From JAOADN01 sp046155885 (GTDB lineage Bacteria; Pseudomonadota; Alphaproteobacteria; Rhodobacterales; Rhodobacteraceae): a stretch of DNA of 64,000 bases. This document shows positions 1 to 8,066 of this stretch, in pieces; the first letter of the stretch is position 1, and the number at the start of each line of letters is the position of its first letter. Below the pieces are notes generated by a model. That model was given only the letters and a program-made list of their open reading frames with translations. It was not told where the DNA came from and did not search any database. A program made the translations under genes and the position numbers. The stretch lies in assembly GCA_046155885.1 (NCBI GenBank), contig JBJXFU010000007.1, positions 1-64,000 of the forward strand, given 5' to 3'.

Positions 1-944
1 GCCACTATCTGCCTTCGCGCGTCGTTCCGAATGCCGAGTTCGAGGCCAAACTCGACACCACCGACGAGTGGATCCGCACCCGGACCGGGATCGAGCGGCG
101 GCATTTCGCGGCCGATGGCGAGTTCACCTCGGACCTTGCCGCGCGGGCGGCGGGCGCCGCGATCGACGACGCGGGGCTGCGGGCGTCCGACATCGATGCG
201 GTGATCGTCGCGACCTCGACGCCCGACCTGACGTTCCCCTCGGCGGCCACCATCGTCCAGTCGAAGATCGGCATGACGCGCGGGTTCGCGTTCGACATCC
301 AGGCGGTCTGCGCGGGCTTCGTCTTTGCGCTGGCCAACGCCAATGCGCTGATCCTGTCGGGGCAGGCGCGCCGCGTGCTGGTCATCGGGGCTGAAACCTT
401 CAGCCGGATTCTCGACTGGTCCGACCGGGCGACCTGCGTGCTGTTCGGCGACGGAGCCGGCGCGGTGGTCCTGGAAGCGGCCGAGGGGGCTGGCACCTCT
501 GCCGACCGGGGCATCCTGGCAACCGACCTGAACAGCGACGGGGCATACCGCGACCTGCTTTACGTCGACGGCGGCGTGTCTTCGACGCAGTCGGCGGGGG
601 TCCTGAAGATGCAGGGCTCGGCCGTCTTCCGGCATGCGGTGGAGAAGCTGGCCGACACCGCCGAGCGGGCTTTGGGGAAAGCCGGGCTGGTCGCGGCGGA
701 TGTCGACTGGATCGTGCCGCATCAGGCGAACCTGCGGATCATCCAGGCCACATCGCAGCGCATGGGGGTGCCGATGGAGCGCGTCGTCGTTACCGTGCAG
801 GACCACGGCAATACCTCGGCCGCGTCGATTCCGCTGGCTCTGGCCGTCGGCAAAGCCCGCGGACAGATCAAGCAGGGCGACCTTCTGGTCACCGAAGCGA
901 TCGGCGGCGGGCTCGCCTGGGGGTCGGTCGTTCTTCGCTGGTAA
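1..944 (+). CDS. fabH: 3-oxoacyl-ACP synthase III (KAS III), 3' part
   Basis: Starts fatty-acid chain synthesis by condensing acetyl-CoA with malonyl-ACP. The reading frame is open from the left edge (first full codon at 3), so the first few residues lie outside the window. The opening TTDEWIRTRTGIERRH is the classical FabH N-terminal signature. The catalytic triad is visible: Cys in AVCAGF (codon 309-311), His in PHQANLRII (codon 720-722) and Asn in GNTSAAS (codon 810-812). ihfA follows after 86 bp, the usual order in Rhodobacterales. Apart from the missing 5' end, nothing is odd. Confidence 0.97.
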   Translation, partial: HYLPSRVVPNAEFEAKLDTTDEWIRTRTGIERRHFAADGEFTSDLAARAAGAAIDDAGLRASDIDAVIVATSTPDLTFPSAATIVQSKIGMTRGFAFDIQAVCAGFVFALANANALILSGQARRVLVIGAETFSRILDWSDRATCVLFGDGAGAVVLEAAEGAGTSADRGILATDLNSDGAYRDLLYVDGGVSSTQSAGVLKMQGSAVFRHAVEKLADTAERALGKAGLVAADVDWIVPHQANLRIIQATSQRMGVPMERVVVTVQDHGNTSAASIPLALAVGKARGQIKQGDLLVTEAIGGGLAWGSVVLRW

Positions 945-953
945 GGCTGGAAT

Positions 954-978
954 TCAAGGGCGTGCCCCAAACCCTTGA
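954..978 (+). terminator. Weak hairpin downstream of fabH
   Basis: Perfect 7-bp arms TCAAGGG (954-960) and CCCTTGA (972-978) around an 11-nt loop, 10 bp after the fabH stop codon. There is no T-run, so this may be a weak or partial terminator, or only a transcript-end hairpin. The call rests on position and symmetry alone. Confidence 0.35.
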
Positions 979-980
979 TA

Positions 981-1009
981 TTGACTTCGCTTTTCACTGG
1001 CACCAATGT
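981..1009 (+). promoter_or_regulatory. Possible ihfA promoter
   Basis: TTGACT at 981-986 matches a -35 box in five of six positions. A 17-bp spacer leads to the poor -10 candidate CAATGT (1004-1009). It lies 25 bp before the ihfA start. Alphaproteobacterial -10 boxes are often degenerate, so this is only a candidate. Confidence 0.35.
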
Positions 1010-1033
1010 CCCTGAAAACCTCGGGGGGACGTG

Positions 1034-1336
1034 ATGAGCGAAAAGACCCTAACGCGCATGGATCTGAGCGAGGCGGTGTTCCGCGAAGTCGGCCTGTCGC
1101 GGAACGAATCCGCCCAGCTGGTGGAGGCGGTGCTGCAACACATGTCGGACGCCTTCGTGCGCGGCGAGACGGTCAAGATCTCGTCCTTCGGCACGTTTTC
1201 GGTGCGCGCAAAATCGGCGCGCGTCGGGCGGAACCCGAAGACGGGCGACGAGGTGCCGATCCATCCTCGGCGCGTGCTCACGTTCCGTCCCTCGCATCTG
1301 ATGAAGGATCGCGTGGCGGACGGGAACAAGGCATAA
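1034..1336 (+). CDS. ihfA: Integration host factor subunit alpha
   Basis: Nucleoid protein that pairs with IHF beta and bends DNA sharply at specific sites, assisting recombination, replication and transcription. The 100-residue product has the HU/IHF fold signature: TLTRMDLSEAVF at the start, the GETVKISSFGTF strand region and the GRNPKTGDEVPI arm with the conserved Pro that intercalates into DNA. A GTG directly before the ATG (1031) would add one residue; I take the ATG. Flanked by fabH and the MerR-type gene as in other Rhodobacterales. Confidence 0.97.
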   Translation: MSEKTLTRMDLSEAVFREVGLSRNESAQLVEAVLQHMSDAFVRGETVKISSFGTFSVRAKSARVGRNPKTGDEVPIHPRRVLTFRPSHLMKDRVADGNKA

Positions 1337-1348
1337 GCCGGCGCGGCG

Positions 1349-2041
1349 ATGTCCAAATCCGCCGAGGCCTTCCGCACGATCAGCGAAGTCGCCGAGGCGC
1401 TGGACACGCCGGCGCATGTGCTGCGCTTCTGGGAGAGCCGGTTCAGCCAGATCAGGCCGGTGAAGCGCGCCGGGGGGCGGCGGTACTACCGGCCGTCGGA
1501 CGTGGCGCTTTTGGGCGGCATCCGGCGACTCTTGCACGAGGATGGGCTGACGATCCGGGGCGTGCAGAAAATCCTGCGCGAGAAGGGTGTGCGGCATGTC
1601 GCGGGGCTTTCGGGCGAGAGCTTCGAGGAGCCGGCCGGCGACGCGGCGGAAGCACCGGCCGGGCTGAACGGGTCGGAGCATGCGGCGGCTTCCGCCAGTG
1701 ATGCTGCCGGGGCGCCGCCGGACACGGGCCGGCGCGACCCGGGCCCGGCCGAACGCCAGCCTGACCTGTTCGCCGGACCCGACGACGAGGCCGGCCCCGA
1801 AGCCCCGATGGAGATCGACGCGGTGGCGCAGCCCGAGCCGGGCGCTTCCGTCGCGGTGCCGATTTTCCAGGCGAAGGGTGGGCAGGGGCGCGGCGAGGCG
1901 GCTGCGGAGGGCGACGGGCCGGGGCTCGCGGCCCGGCTTCGCGGGCTCGATCCTTCCCGTGCGGCCGCCCGGCACGAGGAGCTGGCGCGCCTTTATCCCC
2001 GGCTTGCGGACCTGCGTGCACGGCTTGCCGGCCGGTCCTGA
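1349..2041 (+). CDS. MerR-family transcriptional regulator
   Basis: The first ~75 residues form a MerR winged helix-turn-helix (FRTISEVAEALDTPAHVLRFW, then YYRPSDVALL), which binds promoter DNA. After about residue 80 the chain is long, Ala/Pro/Gly/Asp-rich and low-complexity, without visible metal-binding cysteines or a known ligand domain. A conserved ~25-residue end follows (LARLYPRLADLRARL). It sits 12 bp after ihfA, so the two are probably co-transcribed, an arrangement I know from Rhodobacterales. The effector ligand and target promoter cannot be read from the sequence. At 230 residues it is longer than a typical MerR protein because of the linker. Confidence 0.88.
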   Translation: MSKSAEAFRTISEVAEALDTPAHVLRFWESRFSQIRPVKRAGGRRYYRPSDVALLGGIRRLLHEDGLTIRGVQKILREKGVRHVAGLSGESFEEPAGDAAEAPAGLNGSEHAAASASDAAGAPPDTGRRDPGPAERQPDLFAGPDDEAGPEAPMEIDAVAQPEPGASVAVPIFQAKGGQGRGEAAAEGDGPGLAARLRGLDPSRAAARHEELARLYPRLADLRARLAGRS

Positions 2042-2122
2042 GCGAGTGCCCGGGAGGGTTCGCCCACGGCGCAGAAATGCCGCTTGTGCCCGGGCTTCGG
2101 CTTCGCCTATACACCCGCCCGT

Positions 2123-2200
2123 CGGGCCGTAGCGCAGCCTGGTTAGCGCGTCCGTCTGGGGGGCGGGAGGTCGAGAGTTCGAATCTCTCCGGCCCGACCA
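2123..2200 (+). tRNA. tRNA-Pro (anticodon GGG)
   Basis: Full cloverleaf of 78 nt with an encoded CCA end. The acceptor stem CGGGCCG pairs perfectly with CGGCCCG, the D stem is GCGC/GCGC, the anticodon loop CTGGGGG carries GGG, and the T arm contains GTTCGAATC. It reads CCC proline codons. A strong intrinsic terminator follows 6 bp later. Confidence 0.97.
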
Positions 2201-2206
2201 TCATCG

Positions 2207-2237
2207 AAACGCCCGCCCTTCACCCGGGCGGGCGTTT
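2207..2237 (+). terminator. Rho-independent terminator of tRNA-Pro
   Basis: Perfect 12-bp inverted repeat: AAACGCCCGCCC (2207-2218), a 7-nt loop and GGGCGGGCGTTT (2226-2237). The stem is G+C-rich and ends in a short T-run, starting 6 bp after the tRNA CCA. The symmetry makes it able to act in either direction. Confidence 0.85.
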
Positions 2238-2271
2238 CCGTATCGGAGGGGTGCCTTTGGCGGGGGCGGAG

Positions 2272-3354
2272 ATGACGGGACCGGGCGTTCTTCCCGACCG
2301 CGGGATCAGGGGGCTGATCGCGGCGGGCGCGATCCTTGCGGATGTGCCGGTGACGGATGTGCAGGTGCAGCCCGCGAGCCTTGACCTGAGGCTGGGGCCC
2401 GTAGCCTACCGGGTGCGCGCCTCGTTCCTGGCGGGCGCGGGGCGGACGGTGGCCGGGCGGATCGCGGAATTCGGGATGCACGAGGTCGCGCTGGCCGGGG
2501 GCGCGGTGCTGGAGAAGGGCTGCGTCTATCTGGTGCCGCTGACGGAGGGACTGGCGCTACCCCCCGGCATTGCGGCGGCGGCGAATGCGAAGAGTTCGAC
2601 CGGGCGGCTGGACCTGCTGACACGGGCGATCATCGACGGGGGGGTGGAGTTCGACCGCATCCCCGAGGGCTATGTGGGGCCGCTTTATGCCGAGATTTGT
2701 CCGAGGTCGTTCTCGGTGCTGGTGCGGCCGGGGATGCGGCTGAACCAGCTCCGCTTCCGGCACGGCGCGGCGGGGCTGTCGGACGGTGAGTTGCGGGCGC
2801 TGCATGCGGCCACGCCGCTGGTGCCGGGCGAGGCGCTGATCGACGGGGGTTTGGGGTTCTCGGTGGATCTGCGGCCGGAGGCGGGCGATCTGGTGGGGTA
2901 CCGGGCGAAGCCGCATACCGGGGTGATCGACCTGGACCGGATCGGGCATTACCCGCCGGCGGAGTTCTGGGAGGAGGTCAGGACGCGCGAGGGGCGGATC
3001 ATCCTGGACCCCGGGGCGTTCTATATCCTGGTCAGCCGCGAGGCGGTGACGATCCCGCCCGCCTATGCCGCCGAGATGGCCCCCTATCTGGCGATGGCGG
3101 GCGAGTTCCGGGTGCATTACGCGGGGTTCTTCGACCCCGGCTTCGGCTGGGCCCCGGCAGGCGGCGCCGGGTCGCGGGGGGTGCTGGAGGTGCGCTGCCA
3201 CGAGGCGCCCTTCGTGCTGGAGCACGGGCAGGTGGTGGGGCGGCTGGTCTTCGAGCGGATGGCGGGGGAGCCCGAGCGGCTTTACGGGGCGGGGATGGCG
3301 TCGCACTATCAGGGGCAGGGGCTGAAGCTCGGCAAGCACTTCCGCGAGGGGTAA
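2272..3354 (+). CDS. dcd: dCTP deaminase-family protein, long form (2'-deoxycytidine 5'-triphosphate deaminase)
   Basis: Likely deaminates dCTP to dUTP in pyrimidine deoxynucleotide synthesis. The 360-residue product is about twice the length of enterobacterial Dcd. The N-terminal half holds the dUTPase/Dcd core signature (VQPASLDLRLG, then NAKSSTGRLDLLTR and GYVGPLYAEI). The C-terminal half repeats the fold (VDLRPEAGDLVGYRAKPHTG, then the PSFVLEHGQ-like segment), suggesting an internal duplication as in alphaproteobacterial long forms. The frame stays open upstream through the tRNA, so an internal start is needed: ATG 2272 gives the expected MTGPGVLPDR start; GTG 2251 is the alternative. Neither has a well-spaced ribosome site. 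Confidence 0.85.
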   Translation: MTGPGVLPDRGIRGLIAAGAILADVPVTDVQVQPASLDLRLGPVAYRVRASFLAGAGRTVAGRIAEFGMHEVALAGGAVLEKGCVYLVPLTEGLALPPGIAAAANAKSSTGRLDLLTRAIIDGGVEFDRIPEGYVGPLYAEICPRSFSVLVRPGMRLNQLRFRHGAAGLSDGELRALHAATPLVPGEALIDGGLGFSVDLRPEAGDLVGYRAKPHTGVIDLDRIGHYPPAEFWEEVRTREGRIILDPGAFYILVSREAVTIPPAYAAEMAPYLAMAGEFRVHYAGFFDPGFGWAPAGGAGSRGVLEVRCHEAPFVLEHGQVVGRLVFERMAGEPERLYGAGMASHYQGQGLKLGKHFREG

Positions 3355-3373
3355 TCGACCGGGGCGGCGCGCT

Positions 3374-3730
3374 TTACTTCGGGGTCAGCACTTCGGTGCC
3401 GTTTCCCGGCTGGTTGGCGACGGTCCAGACCCCGTCGAGAGACCTGTCCGGCTTCATCCTGTAGACGACAAGGCCAGAGTCGGACCCAAGCACGTAGCTT
3501 GCGGCAAAGACGTCGCCGCTGCGCATGCATATCCCGATCGAGGTTGTCTCGCCGGTGGTCCACTCGATGATGCAGGTCGTGTCGGATGTCGGCGTTATCC
3601 GCGCTTCGCCGGAATAGGGCGATCCGTCCGGATTGGTGCCCTGGACATCGTATACTCCTGCCAGGTTCTGCGCATAGGCCGCAGCGGAGGCAAGTACCGC
3701 AGCGACCACGACAAACCATCCTGCCCGCAC
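3374..3730 (-). CDS. Small secreted protein of unknown function
   Basis: 118 residues with a clear Sec signal peptide (RAGWFVVVAAVLASAAAYA, cleavage probably after AYA). The mature part begins LAGVYDVQGTNPDGSPYSG and contains two cysteines in TTCIIEW and GICMRSG; the rest looks like a small beta-rich periplasmic domain (VYDVQG, ARITPTS, GVWTVAN). I do not recognise a named family. It lies 47 bp downstream of the LysR gene on the same strand and ends 19 bp from the convergent dCTP deaminase gene, so it could be transcribed with the regulator or alone. Confidence 0.72.
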   Translation of the reverse strand: MRAGWFVVVAAVLASAAAYAQNLAGVYDVQGTNPDGSPYSGEARITPTSDTTCIIEWTTGETTSIGICMRSGDVFAASYVLGSDSGLVVYRMKPDRSLDGVWTVANQPGNGTEVLTPK

Positions 3731-3777
3731 GGTGCCTCTCCATGTCCCGAACGCGGCGATCCTGCCGCAGGGTCAGG

Positions 3778-4671
3778 CTACAGGCCCCCGATTTCCGTGG
3801 CAATCCACTCGCGAAACGATGCAAGGGGCGGCCAGTCGGCCCGCCACTGCGGCCAGACCAGCCAGTAGGCGGCGGCGCTGACCGCCGTGGCCTCGCCGAG
3901 CGCGGTCAGCCGGCCTTCGGCCAGAATCGGGGCGGCGACGAAGTCCGGCAGCAGAGCCACGCCGAGGCCGTGGGCGGCGCCCTGCATCATCGTCGCGAAC
4001 TGGTCGAAGACCATGCCGCGCGGCGGTTTCGCCCCGATGCCTTGCGCGCGGAACCAGGCAGGCCAGGCATTGGGGCGCGACTCGATCATCAGGAGCGGCG
4101 CGGTGAGAAGGCTGGCGGGCAGGCCCGGCGCGAGGCGGGCGGCGAGGGCGGGCGCGGCGGCGGGGATAAGGCGTTCGGCGAAGAGCCGCAGGTGCCCTGC
4201 CCCCGGCCAGTCTTCGCGGCCATAGTGGATGGCGGCGTCGAAACCCGCTTCGGCGAAGTCGAAGGGGCGGAGCCGCGTGGCGAGGTTCAGCGTGATGCCG
4301 GGGTTCGCGGCCAGGAAGGCGGCGAGGCGTGGCGCCAGCCAGTGGGTGCCGAAGCCCGGCAGGACGGCGAGCGACAGGACCCCTGCCCCGCCGCCGGAGA
4401 GAAGCGTGGCGGTGGCGCGCGCGATGGCGTCGAGCGCGGGGCGGAGTTCGGCGGCATAGGCGCGGGCGGCGTCGGTGGGGCGGAGGCGGCGGCGGTCGCG
4501 GGTGAAGAGGGCAACGCCGAACTGGTCTTCCAGCGACTGGATCAGGCGGCTGACGGTGCCTTGCGTGAGGCTGAGGTCGCGGGCGGCTTCCGCCGTGCTG
4601 CCGGTGCGGCAGACGGCTTCGAAGGCGGCGAGGAGGGACATCGAGGGAAGGTGGCGGCGGGGGGTTGGCAT
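3778..4671 (-). CDS. LysR-family regulator, probable regulator of gcdH
   Basis: 297 residues. The N-terminal LysR helix-turn-helix covers residues ~11-65 (LAAFEAVCRTGSTAEAARDL, then LTQGTVSRLIQSLE) and is followed by a periplasmic-binding-protein-like effector domain (LSLAVLPGFGTHWLAPRLAAF, GLGVALLPDFV near the end). It is transcribed divergently from the glutaryl-CoA dehydrogenase gene with 116 bp between them. That is the arrangement of a LysR activator and its target, and GcdR-type regulators of gcdH are LysR proteins. The inducer, perhaps glutarate or a glutaryl-CoA precursor, is inferred only from this context. Confidence 0.9.
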   Translation of the reverse strand: MPTPRRHLPSMSLLAAFEAVCRTGSTAEAARDLSLTQGTVSRLIQSLEDQFGVALFTRDRRRLRPTDAARAYAAELRPALDAIARATATLLSGGGAGVLSLAVLPGFGTHWLAPRLAAFLAANPGITLNLATRLRPFDFAEAGFDAAIHYGREDWPGAGHLRLFAERLIPAAAPALAARLAPGLPASLLTAPLLMIESRPNAWPAWFRAQGIGAKPPRGMVFDQFATMMQGAAHGLGVALLPDFVAAPILAEGRLTALGEATAVSAAAYWLVWPQWRADWPPLASFREWIATEIGGL

Positions 4672-4787
4672 ATGCAGTCCATGAATGATGTGCGAAGGAT
4701 TCCGCGCTTAACGGGCGCGGTCAAGCGGGCTAGGATGGGGGCTGATCCGTGAGACGACCGCCCCGCCCCGCACGAAGGAGACCCGCG
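4672..4787. promoter_or_regulatory. Divergent control region between LysR gene and gcdH
   Basis: 116 bp shared by two divergent genes. LysR proteins normally bind T-N11-A type sites here. I see A+T-richer sequence near the regulator (ATGAATGATGTG at 4681-4692) but no clear dyad. A good ribosome site, GAAGGAGA, lies 6 bp before the gcdH ATG. Regulation by the neighbouring LysR protein is inference. Confidence 0.45.
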
Positions 4788-6008
4788 ATGACCGAGATGC
4801 CGAAGCTGAAGGCCAAGGACGCCCCCGATCTCACGCGCTTCGATTGGGAGGACCCGTTCCGCTTCGAGGACCAGCTGGCCGAGGACGAACGGATGATGCG
4901 CGATGCGGCGCGGGCCTATGCGCAGGAAAAGCTGAGCCCCCGGGTGACGGCGGCCTACCGCGAGGAGGCGGTGGACCCGTCGGTCTTTGCCGAGATGGGC
5001 GGGATGGGGCTTTTGGGCCTGACGATTCCCGAGGCCTATGGCGGGCTCGGCGCCTCGTACGTCGCCTATGGGCTGGTGGCGCGCGAGGTGGAGCGGGTGG
5101 ATTCGGGCTATCGCAGCATGATGTCGGTGCAGTCCTCGCTCGTGATGTATCCGATCCATGCCTATGGCAGCGAAGACCAGCGGCGGAAGTTCCTGCCGGG
5201 GCTGGCCTCGGGCAAGCTGATCGGCTGCTTCGGGCTGACCGAGGCGGATGCCGGGTCGGACCCGGGCGGCATGAAGACGGTCGCGCGGAAGACGGCCGGG
5301 GGCTACGTGCTGAACGGCGCGAAGATGTGGATATCGAACGCGCCGATTGCCGATGTCTTCGTCATCTGGGCGAAGTCCGAGGCGCATGCGGGCAAGATCC
5401 GGGGCTTTGTGCTGGAAAAGGGCATGGCGGGGCTTTCGGCGCCGAAGATCGGGGGGAAGCTGAGCCTGCGCGCCTCGGTCACCGGCGAGATCGTGATGCG
5501 GGATGTCGAGGTGGGCGAGGACGCGCTGCTGCCCGGGGTCGAGGGGCTGAAGGGGCCGTTCGGGTGCCTGAACCGCGCGCGCTACGGGATTTCCTGGGGG
5601 GTGATGGGGGCCGCCGAGGCCTGTTTCCACGCGGCGCGGGCCTACGGGATGGACCGCCGGCAGTTCGGTAGGCCGATCGCGCAGACGCAGCTTTTCCAGA
5701 AGAAGCTGGCCGACATGATGACAGACATCGCCTTCGGGCTTCAGGCCTCGCTCCGCGTCGGGCGGCTGTTGGACGAGGGGCGCGCGGCGCCCGAGATGAT
5801 CTCGATGGTGAAGCGGACGAACTGCGGGCGCGCCTTGGACATCGCGCGGGCGGCGCGGGACATGCACGGGGGCAACGGGATACAGGAGGACTACCAGGTC
5901 TTCCGCCATATGGCGAACCTCGAGACGGTGAATACCTACGAGGGCACGCATGACGTGCATGCGCTGATCCTGGGCCGCGCGATCACCGGGTTGCAGGCGT
6001 TTTTCTGA
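4788..6008 (+). CDS. gcdH: Glutaryl-CoA dehydrogenase (acyl-CoA dehydrogenase family)
   Basis: FAD enzyme that oxidises and decarboxylates glutaryl-CoA to crotonyl-CoA in lysine, tryptophan and glutarate breakdown. The 406-residue product has the full acyl-CoA dehydrogenase fold: LGLTIPEAYGGLGASYVAYG, the FAD-binding segment CFGLTEADAGSDPGGMKT, KMWISNAPIADVFVIWAK and RRQFGRPIAQTQLFQKKLAD. The catalytic glutamate sits in NTYEGTHDVHALILG, the GcdH version of this motif. ATG 4788 is preceded by GAAGGAGA; an upstream in-frame GTG (4749) adds an Arg/Pro-rich stretch and is less likely. Divergent from a LysR regulator. Confidence 0.93.
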   Translation: MTEMPKLKAKDAPDLTRFDWEDPFRFEDQLAEDERMMRDAARAYAQEKLSPRVTAAYREEAVDPSVFAEMGGMGLLGLTIPEAYGGLGASYVAYGLVAREVERVDSGYRSMMSVQSSLVMYPIHAYGSEDQRRKFLPGLASGKLIGCFGLTEADAGSDPGGMKTVARKTAGGYVLNGAKMWISNAPIADVFVIWAKSEAHAGKIRGFVLEKGMAGLSAPKIGGKLSLRASVTGEIVMRDVEVGEDALLPGVEGLKGPFGCLNRARYGISWGVMGAAEACFHAARAYGMDRRQFGRPIAQTQLFQKKLADMMTDIAFGLQASLRVGRLLDEGRAAPEMISMVKRTNCGRALDIARAARDMHGGNGIQEDYQVFRHMANLETVNTYEGTHDVHALILGRAITGLQAFF

Positions 6009-6066
6009 GGGCGCAGCCTTGAGGTCGCGATTGCGCGCCGGACGCCTGTAGGTCAGGGTCAGGGGC

Positions 6067-7839
6067 ATGGAATCCGCCCCATCCGCCCCCCGACAGGTCC
6101 GCCGGCTTGCCGCTATCCTGATGGCCGATGTGGTGGGCTATTCCCGGCTGATGGCCGAGGACGAGGACGCGGCGCTGGCGCGGCTGAACCGGCACCGGGC
6201 GGAAGAGTTCGACCCGGCGGTGGCGCGGCACAGCGGGCGGGTCGTCAAGCTGATGGGCGACGGGGCGCTGGTGGAGTTCGCAAGCGTCGTCGACGCGGTG
6301 GACTGCGCGCTGGCGATCCAGACGGTGGCGCAGGCCGGCCCGGTCATGCAGCTCCGGATCGGGATCAACCTTGGCGACATCATCCTGCAGGGCGAGGATG
6401 TCTTCGGCGACGGGGTGAACATCGCGGCCCGGCTGGAACCCTTGGCGGCGCCGGGCGGCATCTGCGTGTCGTCGGTGGTCCACGAGATCGTGCGCGACCG
6501 GCTCGGCGCGGGTTTCCGCGACGGCGGGGAGGTCGGGGTCAAGAACATCGCGCGGCCGGTGCGGGTGTGGCACTGGCATCCGGCCGGGGCGGAGGACCCG
6601 GCCCCGGAGGAAGTCGCGCCTGCCCCGGCGCGCGGTCCGGACGGGCCGTCGATCGCGGTGCTCGCCTTCGACAACATGTCGGGCGACCCCGACCAGGCCT
6701 ATTTCTCGGACGGCATCGCCGAGGACATCATCACCGATCTGAGCAAGGTTTCGGGCCTGACTGTGATCGCCCGGAATTCCAGTTTCGCCTACCGGGGCAA
6801 GTCGGTCGATCTGCGCGCGGTGGGCCGGGAACTGGGCGTGGGTCATGTGCTGGAAGGCAGCGTGCGCCGCGCCGGGCAGCGCGTCCGGGTGACGGCGCAG
6901 CTGATCGACGCGGCCACCGGCGCGCATCTCTGGGCGGACCGCTATGACGGCGATCTGGCAGACGTCTTTGCGGTGCAGGACGCGGTGACGTTGCAGATCG
7001 TCGAGGCGCTGAAAGTGCGGCTGACCCCGGTTGAAAGGGCCGCCATCGCCCGTTCCGGCACCACGGATGCCGCAGCGCACGACGCCTACCTGCGCATGCG
7101 CGATCTGCACTTCTCTTCGGGTCTGAACAAGCCGATCTGGACGCGCGCGATCCAGCATGGCCTGCGTGCTGTCGAACTCGATCCGGGTTATGCGCAGGCG
7201 CTCGGGCATCTGTCGGTGCTGCAATGGCTCGACTGGTTCAACGGCTGGTCGGGCGACGCCTTTGAGGTGATTTCCGCCCGCGCCGAAGGCTTTGCCGCGC
7301 GGGCAATGGCGGCCGATCCCGAAGAGCCCTGGGCGCTGGTCGCCGAAACGGCAGCGGCGCGCTGGCGGGGCGATCTGGACGCATCGCGCGAGATTGCCGC
7401 CAAGGCCCTTGCGCGCAGTCCCGACTTCGGGATTGCGCTTTACATCGATGCCGAGGTGGCCCTTCTGGTCGGACGGCCCGATGAGGCGCTAGCCTTCATG
7501 GAACGCGCGGTGCGACTGGATCCGGGCAACTCGCCGTTGCATTTGCAGCTGCTGGGTCAGGCGCATTTCCTGCTGAGCCGCTTTGAGACGGCTGCAACCG
7601 TGTTTCGCGAGCGGACGTCGGTGGCGCAGGAAACCGATATCGGCCGGGCCTGGCTTGCCGCCGCCCTTGGCCATCTGGGCGAGCACGCCGAGGCGCAAAC
7701 CGTATGGGGCGACCTGATGGCGCTGGCGCCCGATTTCCGTATGGCCCCGAGACTGGTGCGGTATGGCTATCGGCGCGCGCAGGACCCCGCGCTGGTGCTG
7801 GAGGGGCTGCGGAAGGCGGGGCTGCCGACGGGGGAGTGA
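6067..7839 (+). CDS. Class III adenylate/guanylate cyclase-domain protein with TolB-like and TPR regions
   Basis: 590 residues in three parts. Residues ~12-170 form a class III nucleotide cyclase catalytic domain (ILMADVVGYSRLMAEDEDAA with a metal-binding Asp, KLMGDGALVEF, and INLGDIILQGEDVFGDGVNIAARLE). Residues ~195-310 resemble the TolB N-terminal/FlgO fold that often follows such domains (SIAVLAFDNMSGDPDQAYF, FSDGIAEDIITDL). The rest is alpha-helical TPR sequence (AVELDPGYAQALGHLSVLQ; AVRLDPGNSPLHLQLLGQA). No membrane segment is evident, so a cytoplasmic cyclase is expected. Whether it makes cAMP or cGMP, and what the TPR part senses, is not visible. This architecture is common in rhizobia and Rhodobacterales. 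Confidence 0.85.
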   Translation: MESAPSAPRQVRRLAAILMADVVGYSRLMAEDEDAALARLNRHRAEEFDPAVARHSGRVVKLMGDGALVEFASVVDAVDCALAIQTVAQAGPVMQLRIGINLGDIILQGEDVFGDGVNIAARLEPLAAPGGICVSSVVHEIVRDRLGAGFRDGGEVGVKNIARPVRVWHWHPAGAEDPAPEEVAPAPARGPDGPSIAVLAFDNMSGDPDQAYFSDGIAEDIITDLSKVSGLTVIARNSSFAYRGKSVDLRAVGRELGVGHVLEGSVRRAGQRVRVTAQLIDAATGAHLWADRYDGDLADVFAVQDAVTLQIVEALKVRLTPVERAAIARSGTTDAAAHDAYLRMRDLHFSSGLNKPIWTRAIQHGLRAVELDPGYAQALGHLSVLQWLDWFNGWSGDAFEVISARAEGFAARAMAADPEEPWALVAETAAARWRGDLDASREIAAKALARSPDFGIALYIDAEVALLVGRPDEALAFMERAVRLDPGNSPLHLQLLGQAHFLLSRFETAATVFRERTSVAQETDIGRAWLAAALGHLGEHAEAQTVWGDLMALAPDFRMAPRLVRYGYRRAQDPALVLEGLRKAGLPTGE

Positions 7840-8066
7840 GCGGGAGGCGACCGTGCGACCGGCGTGCCTGCGCCGATCGTTGCGCGGGCCGGGAACGGGT
7901 CGCAGGCGGTCTTGCGAAGCGCTGGGCGGAGGCCGGTTTTTCCAGTCCGTGGCGCGGCTTTACAGGGACCCGGCGCGGCTGCTAGCAAGGTTCCTGCGGC
8001 CGGACGGTCGGCACGCCCCTGCCCCGCGGGGCGCCCCTTGTCCCTTGCCGCCGGACGGAGACCGGG
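7840..8066. other. Intergenic spacer before the T6SS region
   Basis: 227 bp between the cyclase gene and the first T6SS-associated gene. It is very G+C-rich. I found no convincing gene, tRNA or terminator; a promoter for the rightward effector operon must lie here or further upstream. Confidence 0.4.

Noticed and set aside
2077..2271. Longer start for the dCTP deaminase gene
   Set aside because: It would translate through the tRNA-Pro and its terminator.
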